The notes under the pieces: model-generated | Database searches by the model: none | The model's input: the letters and a program-made list of their open reading frames with translations, nothing else | What the model was told of the DNA's origin: nothing | Position numbers and translations under genes: made by a program | Assembly: GCA_035554115.1 (NCBI GenBank) | Contig: DATMIW010000027.1 | Span: forward strand, 1 to 20,344 | Length of the DNA: 20,344 bases | Source of the DNA: CAXTSE01 sp035554115 | GTDB taxonomy: Bacteria > Actinomycetota > Actinomycetes > Actinomycetales > Microbacteriaceae | Direction: 5' to 3' | Shown here: positions 7,250 through 13,882 of the stretch, in pieces | Numbering within the stretch: position 1 is the first letter of the stretch | How the letters are laid out: each line of letters starts with the position of its first letter

Positions 7250-9787
7250 ATGGTGAATGACAACGACATCAATGACCCGGATGGCGCGGTTGCCCCGGCC
7301 CCCAAGCTCGGTCGCGTGAAGGTTCCCAAGCTCCCCAAGGCACCGAAGGCCCCCAGGCTCCCGAAGGGCAAGAGGGGTGCAGCTGCGCTCATCGAGCAGC
7401 CGCCGGTCGAGCCAGCCTCGTCGGTCGAAACCCCGCCGGTCGAGCCAGCCCCGCCGGTCGAGCTTGTCGAGACCCCCGACGAGATCTCGACAAGCTCGAC
7501 CAGTGAAAGTGCAGGAGCGACCGCTCCGCCCGCCTTTTCGGCGAACATGCCGCTGTTCCAAGCGCCACCACTGCCGACCTTCACGCCCGACGCCCCGACA
7601 CGCGGTGAACGTGCCGAGCGCACCCCGCGTTCGCGTCCCACCGACACCCCCGACGACAGCGACTCGGGCGAGGAATCGACCCCGGCAAGCCGCCGCCGCA
7701 CCCGTCGTCGCTCGGGCGAGGGCCCCCGCGACGGGGATGACGCCCCCGGCACCGTCGTCAAGGTCCGTCAGCCGCGCCAGGCACCCGCGCCGATCACCGA
7801 ACCTCAGCGGGTTAAGGGTTCGACGCGTCTGGAGGCCAAGAAGCAGCGTCGCCGTGATGGCCGCGATGCCGGTCGGCGTCGTCCAGTCATTACCGAGGCG
7901 GAGTTCCTCGCGCGTCGCGAGAGCGTCGATCGCGTCATGGTGGTCCGCTCCAAGTTCGACCGCATCCAGATCGGGGTCCTCGAAGACGGCGTGCTCGTCG
8001 AGCACTACGTCGCACGGGCCGCTGACGCGAGCCTTATCGGCAACGTCTACCTCGGCAAAGTGCAGAACGTTTTGCCGAGCATGGAGGCGGCATTCGTCGA
8101 CATCGGTCGCGGCCGCAACGCCGTGCTCTACTCGGGTGAGGTCGACTGGGAGGCCGCGGCCGCTCAGGCCGACGCCGAGGGCAAGGGCCAGCAGGCGCGC
8201 CGCATCGAGCTCGCTCTGAAGCCGGGTGACAAGGTTCTCGTCCAGGTCACCAAAGACCCGGTCGGTCACAAGGGTGCACGCCTCACCAGTCAGGTGAGTC
8301 TGCCGGGACGCTACCTCGTGTACGTGCCCAATGGATCCATGAACGGCATCAGTCGCAAGCTGCCCGACACCGAGCGCGCGCGGCTGAAGAAGATTCTCAA
8401 AGACGTTCTGCCCGACGACGCCGGGGTCATCGTGCGCACCGCAGCCGAAGGGGCGACAGAAGAGCAGCTGACTCTCGACGTCAGCCGCCTCACCAGCCAA
8501 TGGGCAGAGATCGAACGCGCCAATGAGACCGGCCAGGCTCCGGCACTGCTGCACAGCGAGCCCGACCTCCTCCTCAAGATCGTGCGAGATGTCTTCAACG
8601 AGGACTTCCAAAAGCTCGTGGTTGCGGGCGATGACGCGCTCGAGACGATTTCGCGCTACCTGCGCAATGTCGCTCCCGACCTTGAAGAACGTCTCGAGCC
8701 CTACACCGACACCGAGGTCGACTCCTTCGATCAGTACCGCATCGCCGAGCAGATCGAGAAAGCCCTCGAGCGCAAGGTGTGGCTGCCGTCGGGTGGCTCG
8801 CTGGTCATTGACCGCACCGAGGCGATGACCGTCGTCGACGTCAACACCGGCAAATTCGTCGGATCGGGCGGCAACCTCGAAGAGACAGTCACCAAGAACA
8901 ACCTGGAGGCGGCGGAAGAGATCGTGCGCCAACTGCGCTTGCGCGACATTGGCGGCATCATCGTCGTCGACTTCATCGACATGGTCCTCGAGTCGAATCG
9001 CGACCTCGTGCTGCGGCGCCTCATGGAATGCCTGAGTCGCGACCGCACGAAGCACCAGGTCGCCGAGGTGACATCTCTCGGTCTCGTGCAGATGACCCGC
9101 AAGAAGCTGGGCCTCGGGCTGCTCGAGTCGTTCAGCGAGAACTGTGAGGTCTGTGCGGGGCGCGGAGTGATCGTGCACCACGATCCCGTTTTCAAGCACC
9201 GCACCCAGACCGTCGAGACTCCGGCGAGCAGCGGATCCAGCCGGAACCGTCGCGGTCGCGGAGGCAGCGGAAACGCCCCGAACCCCACGACGGCTCCGAA
9301 GAACGGCCACGGGTCGAACGGCACGCATGCGCTCACAGAAGACGTGCGTAACGCTCTTGCTCAGATCGCAAAGAGCACTGTGCCGCACACCGAGAGCGAT
9401 GCCGAGTCGGGCAACGCCGCCGCGAACTCTGAGGCGACCACTGTCTCTGCGGCGAGCACTGTACAGTCCGCGACCCCGGAATCCGCACCGACGGAGTCGG
9501 AGACCTCAACTGCGGCTTCCTCGCCGGCGCCGCTGGTGCCCGAACACTCATCCCAGGTGGAGGCGGCGGTTGAGGCTGCAGCCGAGGCCGCTGTCGAAAT
9601 CCTCGAGATCCCGGTCGCGAACACGTCCCGCGCGCAGCGTCGCATCAGCACACAAGATGCGGAGCAGATCCTCGACTCGGTCCTGGAGGCTCTGCCCGAG
9701 CCCAGCCAGGCTGGTCGCGGCCGCCGTTCGCGTCGTGCCGGCAGCGCCGGCGCGGTTGTCACCCCGTCCGAAGGTTCGAACGGCTAA
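7250..9787 (+). CDS. rne: Ribonuclease E/G family endoribonuclease
   Basis: Single-strand-specific endoribonuclease for rRNA processing and mRNA decay. The start is ATG 7250 with AAGGAG ten bases before it; the open frame extends upstream but has no better start. Of 845 residues, about 1-235 are disordered: a K/P-rich run (KVPKLPKAPKAPRLPKGK), then repeat-derived VEP/VETP segments, then Arg-rich stretches. The S1 RNA-binding segment begins near 237 (RIQIGVLEDGVLVEHYVA). The catalytic aspartates fit Asp530 in VVDVNTGKFVG and Asp574 in IIVVDFIDM. A CEVC zinc-link motif lies at Cys632/Cys635. The last 180 residues are Ala/Ser/Glu-rich and end in an Arg-rich patch. Disorder at both ends is usual in actinobacterial RNase E/G. 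rne or rng as the name is a matter of convention. Confidence 0.95.
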   Translation: MVNDNDINDPDGAVAPAPKLGRVKVPKLPKAPKAPRLPKGKRGAAALIEQPPVEPASSVETPPVEPAPPVELVETPDEISTSSTSESAGATAPPAFSANMPLFQAPPLPTFTPDAPTRGERAERTPRSRPTDTPDDSDSGEESTPASRRRTRRRSGEGPRDGDDAPGTVVKVRQPRQAPAPITEPQRVKGSTRLEAKKQRRRDGRDAGRRRPVITEAEFLARRESVDRVMVVRSKFDRIQIGVLEDGVLVEHYVARAADASLIGNVYLGKVQNVLPSMEAAFVDIGRGRNAVLYSGEVDWEAAAAQADAEGKGQQARRIELALKPGDKVLVQVTKDPVGHKGARLTSQVSLPGRYLVYVPNGSMNGISRKLPDTERARLKKILKDVLPDDAGVIVRTAAEGATEEQLTLDVSRLTSQWAEIERANETGQAPALLHSEPDLLLKIVRDVFNEDFQKLVVAGDDALETISRYLRNVAPDLEERLEPYTDTEVDSFDQYRIAEQIEKALERKVWLPSGGSLVIDRTEAMTVVDVNTGKFVGSGGNLEETVTKNNLEAAEEIVRQLRLRDIGGIIVVDFIDMVLESNRDLVLRRLMECLSRDRTKHQVAEVTSLGLVQMTRKKLGLGLLESFSENCEVCAGRGVIVHHDPVFKHRTQTVETPASSGSSRNRRGRGGSGNAPNPTTAPKNGHGSNGTHALTEDVRNALAQIAKSTVPHTESDAESGNAAANSEATTVSAASTVQSATPESAPTESETSTAASSPAPLVPEHSSQVEAAVEAAAEAAVEILEIPVANTSRAQRRISTQDAEQILDSVLEALPEPSQAGRGRRSRRAGSAGAVVTPSEGSNG
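7401..7462 (+). repeat. Tandem VEP/VETP-coding repeat pieces in rne
   Basis: CGCCGGTCGAGCCAGCC occurs at 7401-7417 and again at 7434-7450, and its first 11 bases recur at 7452-7462. Between the two full copies is GTCGAAACCCCG. Together they encode PPVEPASSVETPPVEPAPPV in the disordered N-terminus. This looks like local amplification of the interspersed repeat. Confidence 0.65.
7456..7501 (+). repeat. Perfect 17-bp inverted repeat within rne coding sequence
   Basis: The left arm GGTCGAGCTTGTCGAGA (7456-7472) and right arm TCTCGACAAGCTCGACC (7485-7501) are exact reverse complements with a 12-base spacer. Each arm matches the interspersed repeat core with one change (T for C at position 9). The mRNA could fold into a strong hairpin about 207 bases after the start codon. 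It encodes PVELVETPDEISTSST, so both orientations are translated. Confidence 0.85.
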
Positions 9788-9790
9788 TCT
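9785..9790 (+). promoter_or_regulatory. -10 element giving a leaderless permease mRNA
   Basis: TAATCT, six bases (GCCCGA), then ATG 9797. The TAA stop codon of rne is the first half of the hexamer. No ribosome binding site precedes the ATG. The nearest -35-like box (TTGTCA, 9756-9761) is too far away at 23 bases. Confidence 0.45.
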
Positions 9791-9796
9791 GCCCGA

Positions 9797-10834
9797 ATGA
9801 CGCAGCGGAGCGGGGTGCTGAACCGCCCCTCAGTGGTTCACGCCGGCGCCTCCCGCCGACGCGGTCTGTGGATCCCCGCGGCCGGCCTCGTTCTGCTGTG
9901 CGCGCTCGGTCTCGTCCGCATCTTCTCGCCCGTGCAGGGAGGCCTGCTCCCGGACCGAGTGCAAGATGGGGTAACGCTCGCCCTCAGCGTTCTGATCGAG
10001 TCGATGCCCTTCGTGGTGCTCGGCATCGTGTTTTCGATAGTCGTACGAATATGGCTGCCCGAGGCAGCGATCATGCGGGTGCTCCCACGCAACCCGCTCG
10101 CCCGGCGGGCCGTGGTGTCGATGATCGGCATGTTCTTACCGGTCTGCGAATGCGGCAATGTACCGCTCGCACGTGGACTCATGGTCCGTGGGCTGACTGT
10201 CGCGGAGTCGATGACATTCCTCTTCGCGGCACCGATCATCAATCCGATCACGATCATCACGACGCATCAAGCTTTCGGGTTTGACGACGGCATCCTTGTG
10301 GGCCGGCTTGTTGGCGGATTCGTCATCGCCAATCTGCTGGGCTGGGTGTTTTCGCGGCACCCAAACCCTGAGTCCCTGCTGACGCCGCGGTTCGCAGCTG
10401 AATGCCGGCTGCCTGAACACGACGAGCACGGGTCGCGACTCGAGCGCAGCATCCGCCTGTTTGGGCGCGAGACAGCGATGCTTCTGCCGGCGCTCTTCGT
10501 CGGGGCGATTGCTGCGGCACTCGTGCAGACGCTTGTGCCGCGCAGCGTGCTCGTGGCACTCGGCAGCAATCCGGTGTGGTCGATCGCGGCCATGCTGGTG
10601 CTGGCGTTCGTGATCTCGGTGTGTTCGAACGTCGATGCGTTCTTCATCCTGCCGTTCGCCTCGACGTTCTTGCCGGGGTCAGTGGTGGTGTTTCTGCTGT
10701 TCGGCGCGATGCTCGATATCAAGATGATTGCGCTGCTCCGCACAACTTTCACGAGCCGCACCTTGCTTCAGGTGGCCACGATAATCGTGCTAGCGAGCGC
10801 GGCGGTGGGGGTGATCGTCAATGTCCTCGCATAA
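9797..10834 (+). CDS. Permease of the YraQ/UPF0718 (ArsP-like) family
   Basis: Polytopic inner-membrane protein of 345 residues with about eight hydrophobic segments in two halves joined by a charged loop near 193-220 (RHPNPESLL...HDEHGSRLERS). Family marks are CECGN at Cys117-Asn121 (FLPVCECGNVPLARGL) in the first half and CSNVDAFF (Cys276) in the second; paired Cys/Asn motifs of this kind are typical and may bind the substrate. Relatives include arsenical exporters, but most are uncharacterised. The next gene, a TIGR03943 protein, overlaps it by 14 bases, a pairing also seen as ycgR-ycgQ in Bacillus. No arsenic regulator or reductase gene is nearby, so the substrate stays open. The ATG has a leaderless-type -10 and no ribosome binding site. 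Confidence 0.87.
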   Translation: MTQRSGVLNRPSVVHAGASRRRGLWIPAAGLVLLCALGLVRIFSPVQGGLLPDRVQDGVTLALSVLIESMPFVVLGIVFSIVVRIWLPEAAIMRVLPRNPLARRAVVSMIGMFLPVCECGNVPLARGLMVRGLTVAESMTFLFAAPIINPITIITTHQAFGFDDGILVGRLVGGFVIANLLGWVFSRHPNPESLLTPRFAAECRLPEHDEHGSRLERSIRLFGRETAMLLPALFVGAIAAALVQTLVPRSVLVALGSNPVWSIAAMLVLAFVISVCSNVDAFFILPFASTFLPGSVVVFLLFGAMLDIKMIALLRTTFTSRTLLQVATIIVLASAAVGVIVNVLA

Positions 10835-11645
10835 CAGGTTCTGGCGGGAACTGCGTCACTGGCGTGGTGTGTTGCTGCTCGCAGCGATTGCCGTCGGCTC
10901 GATTTGGTGGGCGATTACCGGTCAGCTTGTCCTCTTCATCCACCCCCGATACCTTGTCTTCACGGTGATCATGGCGGTGGTTGCTCTGGCGTTCGGCGTG
11001 GCCCGCGTGCTGGTCTCGACAGGGCGAGTCGCCGACGCGGATCATTCCCACAGCGATCACTCTGATCGCTCCGGCGACGAGGATGACGCAGTTGACACCC
11101 GCCTCCAGCGCGCTCTCTCAATGGCGGCGCTTACCCTCGCGACGCTGCTCGCAACCGGTGCGCTCCTGCTGCCACCATCGACTCTGTCCGTCGCGACAGC
11201 ATCGCAACGAGACGTAACGGCGTCGAGCACGAGCTCGATCACGGGCAGCAGCACCGCGGGCGTTACGACCTCGGCGGGAGCCGATGCGCAAACATTCCGC
11301 CACTACACGGTTCTCGAATGGTCATCCCTGCTCTCGCAGACGAGCGATCCCGCGTTTTATGCGAACAAGCCCGCCGACGTCACCGGCTTCGTAACTCCCG
11401 ACCCCGCGGCGTCGGATGTGTTCTACGTGACTCGGTTCGTGATCACCTGTTGCGCCGTCGATGCTCAGCCGGTGGGGGTGCCCGTGTACCTGCCCGACTG
11501 GACGCACAAGTTCTCGCCCGACGACTGGGTGACTGTGACAGGAGAGTTTGGCCTCAACGGCAGTGCCGCGAGTTCGGCAGTGCTTGCTCTCCACCCGGCG
11601 GGGGTGACCCATGTTGCCGAGCCGCGCGACCCCTATCTCTTCTGA
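10821..11645 (+). CDS. TIGR03943 family membrane protein, permease partner
   Basis: A 274-residue protein with two N-terminal membrane helices (about 17-37 and 43-62), a His/Asp-rich loop near 73-90 (ADADHSHSDHSDRSGDEDD) and a third helix near 97-117. A Ser/Thr/Ala linker leads to a C-terminal domain, predicted outside the membrane. The diagnostic motif RFVITCCAVDAQPVGVPVY contains the Cys210-Cys211 pair. This architecture matches TIGR03943 (DUF1980-like) proteins that accompany YraQ-type permeases. The histidine loop and cysteine pair suggest metal binding, which is inference. The ATG lies 14 bases inside the permease gene, so the two are co-translated. A partial match to the interspersed repeat (GGTCTCGACAGG, 11012-11023) precedes the His loop and may be chance. 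Confidence 0.88.
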   Translation: MSSHNRFWRELRHWRGVLLLAAIAVGSIWWAITGQLVLFIHPRYLVFTVIMAVVALAFGVARVLVSTGRVADADHSHSDHSDRSGDEDDAVDTRLQRALSMAALTLATLLATGALLLPPSTLSVATASQRDVTASSTSSITGSSTAGVTTSAGADAQTFRHYTVLEWSSLLSQTSDPAFYANKPADVTGFVTPDPAASDVFYVTRFVITCCAVDAQPVGVPVYLPDWTHKFSPDDWVTVTGEFGLNGSAASSAVLALHPAGVTHVAEPRDPYLF

Positions 11646-13029
11646 GCAGGGCGCCACAGCTGTGCTGAAACCAGACCACCGCCCTTTTCGTCGTGCTTTT
11701 GTGGGAACAGTCGTCGCTCTCGCCCTGATCGTTGCTGGCGTGGGCGTCGTGTCGGTGTCCCAGGGTCCGCGCGTGCAGGGCGCGCAGTTGGATGCTGCGG
11801 CTGCCGTCCAGGCCCCCGCGTCGCTCCGCTTTGTTATTAACGAAGCTGTCGCGCCCATCCGACGCGCACAGGTGAAGGTGAGCCACCGGGTGCCGGTCAC
11901 GGTGGTGAGCGATGGAGGAGTCGTTCTCGTCAAATTTGGCATCGCGCTTGCCTACGACACGGACTATGTCGTCAGTATCTCCGACGTGCGGTCGGTGGGT
12001 GGGGGAGCAAGCAGCACGCTGACTCATGAGTTCCGCACGCCACCCCTCGGGCTCGACTGGCTGCAGCGGGGAGTCGGAGGCGACAGCATCTTGCACGTCG
12101 AGGCGGGTCGCACGCCGGGAAAGCCGACCGTGCTTTTTCGCGGTGATCGCATTCAAGACTTCCTGCCCCTCGGCGACGCGGTGCTCGTCGTTTCGCTCGC
12201 CGCAGATGGCACCAACAAAGCCGACATCGTGGCGACCGACGGCCCCAATCGCGAGTCCCTGGCTTTGCCTGGCCCTGGCACAGTGGGGCTGCTCGAATAC
12301 TCGGGCACCTCTGTGCTGTATACCTTTTCGAGCACGGCGGGAGCGGAGGGCGTTCCCGAGTTCAGTGACACCCTGTTCCGCCTAGATCTGTCGGGAACAC
12401 ACGAGTCGGTACCTGTGACCGGGATCAATGGGGCACCGCTGTCGGTCGACGGCATCCACCCGGTGGCCGGCTCCACGCGCGTTGTGCTGCACAGTCGCGC
12501 TGGGGAGGCACTGCTCTGGGACACCGCCTCGACGGATCCGCCAAGCCTCATCGGAGCTTTCGCCGAGCTCAGTGCGGTGTCGGGCGACGGCGCGCGCCTT
12601 GCCGCAACTGACGCCGCCGGTCCGTCGATCGTCACCCTGGGCACTGGCAGGGAGGAGCGCATCACACCGTCGCCGCTGCCCGGCGGCGTTCCCTACATTG
12701 CGGATGTCATCCCACTCCGCGGCGGCCGCCACCTGGAGCGGGTGGCGCTCCCATCGGCGGACTTCCGCTCCTTCGAGCTGTCGGTCGCGATCGACAATGG
12801 CACCACAGCCAACGTGCTGTTTCGAGCGGCGGGACGGGGCAGCATTCTGAGCTTCGAAGCCACGGCCAACGAGCAGTACGTCATCGCCGAGGTTTCACCG
12901 GGAGGTGTGCAAGCAGACACCGACGGCTATGGTTCCGGAGCTCGGCCGACAGATGTGACCATCGTGGTGCTCGACGTCGCAACCGGCAGGGTTGTTGCCG
13001 AGAGGTCTGGCTCACACGCTCGCTGGTGA
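11611..13029 (+). CDS. Anchored beta-rich extracytoplasmic protein, unknown function
   Basis: A protein of up to 472 residues that I do not recognise as a named gene. A short basic N-terminus and one hydrophobic segment (about 30-50) suggest a signal anchor. Residues of about 70-145 (ALAYDTDYVVSISDV...THEFRTP) resemble a bacterial Ig-like domain. The remainder is a run of beta-type repeats (for example LFRGDRIQDFLPLGDAVLVV, TDVTIVVLDVATGRVV) suggesting a WD40-like propeller. No enzyme motif is seen. ATG 11611 overlaps the upstream gene by 35 bases; GTG 11662, after that gene's stop and 11 residues before the helix, is an equally good start. It may belong with the permease module or simply be its neighbour. 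It ends with no gap against the convergent DUF4031 gene. Confidence 0.75.
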   Translation: MLPSRATPISSEQGATAVLKPDHRPFRRAFVGTVVALALIVAGVGVVSVSQGPRVQGAQLDAAAAVQAPASLRFVINEAVAPIRRAQVKVSHRVPVTVVSDGGVVLVKFGIALAYDTDYVVSISDVRSVGGGASSTLTHEFRTPPLGLDWLQRGVGGDSILHVEAGRTPGKPTVLFRGDRIQDFLPLGDAVLVVSLAADGTNKADIVATDGPNRESLALPGPGTVGLLEYSGTSVLYTFSSTAGAEGVPEFSDTLFRLDLSGTHESVPVTGINGAPLSVDGIHPVAGSTRVVLHSRAGEALLWDTASTDPPSLIGAFAELSAVSGDGARLAATDAAGPSIVTLGTGREERITPSPLPGGVPYIADVIPLRGGRHLERVALPSADFRSFELSVAIDNGTTANVLFRAAGRGSILSFEATANEQYVIAEVSPGGVQADTDGYGSGARPTDVTIVVLDVATGRVVAERSGSHARW

Positions 13030-13323
13030 TCAATCCGCGAACGGCGTGGGGTCCTGCGGCAGCTTGTCGCGCTGGCGCACGCGCAGACCCGAGGCCTGCA
13101 GTCGGCGCAGAAGCTCGCGCCCAGTGACGGGCAGAGCGCCCCGGTCGACGAGCTCCTGCCACCGGCTCTGGGGAACGTCGTAGTGGTCGTTGTCGAAGGC
13201 ACGACGCCCGATTCCGGCGGCTGCGGCGAACTCGTGCAGCTCGGCTAGCGATTCATCGCTGACGAGGTGCGCCCACAGTGTGTCGTGGGCCGGCCAGCGC
13301 GGCTCATCGATCAGCACCGTCAT
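13030..13323 (-). CDS. DUF4031 family protein
   Basis: A small cytoplasmic protein of 97 residues with the DUF4031 pattern: MTVLIDEPRWPAHDTLWAHL at the start, then HLVSDESLAELHEFA, GIGRRAFDNDHYDVP and a C-terminal VTGRELLRRLQASGLR segment. The function is unknown; the Asp, His and Tyr residues are conserved-looking but no reaction is established. The ATG at 13323 is supported by a TAGGCT hexamer six bases upstream and the lack of a ribosome binding site. Its stop directly abuts the stop of the plus-strand gene, with no bases between. Confidence 0.85.
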   Translation of the reverse strand: MTVLIDEPRWPAHDTLWAHLVSDESLAELHEFAAAAGIGRRAFDNDHYDVPQSRWQELVDRGALPVTGRELLRRLQASGLRVRQRDKLPQDPTPFAD

Positions 13324-13325
13324 GG

Positions 13326-13364
13326 GCCGAGCCTACGGGGCTGGCTGGACGCCATAGGCTCGGC
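13326..13364. repeat. 10-bp inverted repeat over the DUF4031 promoter
   Basis: GCCGAGCCTA (13326-13335) and TAGGCTCGGC (13355-13364) are exact reverse complements 19 bases apart. Each arm carries a TAGGCT -10-like hexamer on one strand. It could be an operator or a hairpin; no T-run follows, so an intrinsic terminator is unlikely. Confidence 0.5.
13330..13335 (-). promoter_or_regulatory. -10 element giving a leaderless DUF4031 mRNA
   Basis: Read on the minus strand, TAGGCT is followed by CGGCCC and then ATG. The hexamer is identical to the one before the small gene at 17952. It lies inside the left arm of a 10-bp inverted repeat (13326-13364). Confidence 0.5.
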
Positions 13365-13369
13365 GGGCG

Positions 13370-13388
13370 GGTCTCGACAGGCTCGACC
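13370..13388 (-). repeat. Interspersed repeat, full intergenic copy
   Basis: GGTCTCGACAGGCTCGACC is the exact reverse complement of the 19-base core in ileS at 1927-1945. It stands in the gap between DUF4031 and rplU. Confidence 0.85.
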
Positions 13389-13392
13389 TTCG

Positions 13393-13412
13393 GGTCTCGA
13401 ACCGGTTTGACC
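13393..13412 (-). repeat. Degenerate second copy of the interspersed repeat
   Basis: GGTCTCGAACCGGTTTGACC starts 23 bases after the preceding copy and matches it at about 16 of 19 positions with one extra base. Its last six bases, TTGACC, coincide with the predicted -35 box of the rplU promoter. Confidence 0.5.
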
Positions 13413-13436
13413 GAACCCCTGTTTTGCAGGTATTGT
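13407..13436 (+). promoter_or_regulatory. Predicted rplU-rpmA promoter
   Basis: TTGACC (13407-13412), 18 bases, then TATTGT (13431-13436). Transcription would begin near 13443, giving a leader of about 110 bases with two hairpins before rplU. Confidence 0.6.
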
Positions 13437-13449
13437 TGCCTCTCGGTGT

Positions 13450-13470
13450 GTGCGCGGCTTTGGCCCGCAC
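13450..13470 (+). promoter_or_regulatory. First stem-loop of the rplU leader
   Basis: GTGCGCGGC (13450-13458) pairs with GCCCGCAC (13463-13470) over eight base pairs with one bulged C and a TTTG loop. It lies just after the predicted transcription start. Confidence 0.5.
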
Positions 13471-13489
13471 GAACCCTGCAATATGGGTC

Positions 13490-13505
13490 GCCCCAACTCT
13501 TGGGC
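13490..13505 (+). promoter_or_regulatory. Second stem-loop of the rplU leader
   Basis: GCCCCAA and TTGGGC pair over six base pairs with one bulged C around a CTC loop. Together with the first stem this could be an autoregulatory ribosomal protein leader, but I do not match it to a known class. Confidence 0.4.
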
Positions 13506-13554
13506 CGCGTCGGCATCCGCTGCAACGGCCTCCATTTCTTCAGTAAGGAATCCC

Positions 13555-13863
13555 GTGGTTTACGCAATCGTGCGCGCCGGTGGCCGGCAGGAAAAGGTCG
13601 AGGTCGGCACAATCGTCGTTCTCGATCGCATCAAGGCCGACAAGAACGGCAACATCGAGCTCGCACCGGTGCTGCACGTTGACGGCGACACCATCACGCA
13701 TGACGCCGCTGCGCTCGCGAAGATCACGGTGACCGCCGAGGTCATCACCGATCTGCGCGGACCGAAGATCGTCATCCAGAAGTTCAAGAACAAGACCGGG
13801 TACAAGAAGCGCCAGGGGCACCGCTCCGAGCTCACCCGCGTCAAGATCACCGGCATCAAGTAA
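13555..13863 (+). CDS. rplU: 50S ribosomal protein L21
   Basis: Large-subunit protein that binds 23S rRNA. It has 102 residues, the usual length. The protein begins VVYAIVRAGGRQEKVEVG, the family N-terminus. Near the C-terminus are VIQKFKNKTGYKKRQGHR and the ending LTRVKITGIK, the rRNA-binding and signature regions. The GTG start at 13555 follows TAAGGAA at a normal distance; the open frame runs further upstream but into the non-coding leader. It is followed after 19 bases by rpmA, the standard pairing. Expression is probably set by the promoter at 13407-13436 and the structured leader. Confidence 0.97.
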   Translation: MVYAIVRAGGRQEKVEVGTIVVLDRIKADKNGNIELAPVLHVDGDTITHDAAALAKITVTAEVITDLRGPKIVIQKFKNKTGYKKRQGHRSELTRVKITGIK

Positions 13864-13882
13864 GTACGAGGCGGATACAGAT

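Noticed and set aside
7401..7501. Closely spaced repeats in rne considered as a CRISPR-like array
   Set aside because: Units are short, imperfect, without unique equal-length spacers, and are translated in frame. No cas genes are present.
9212..9220. GTCGAGACT in rne (encoding VETPA) as a repeat remnant
   Set aside because: The match is too short to separate from ordinary codon use.
7016..9388. Very long open frame on the minus strand opposite rne (about 790 codons)
   Set aside because: It is the antisense shadow of a well-supported RNase E/G gene. Long antisense frames are common in high-GC DNA, and the translation shows no family resemblance.
9756..9761. TTGTCA as -35 of the permease promoter
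   Set aside because: The spacer to TAATCT is 23 bases, outside the normal range.
10821..10834. 14-base overlap of the permease and TIGR03943 genes as a frameshifted fusion
   Set aside because: Both proteins are complete with their own family motifs. Overlap of coupled genes is normal.
11012..11023. GGTCTCGACAGG in the TIGR03943 gene as a further repeat copy
   Set aside because: Only 12 bases match and the rest of the unit is absent. It may be chance.
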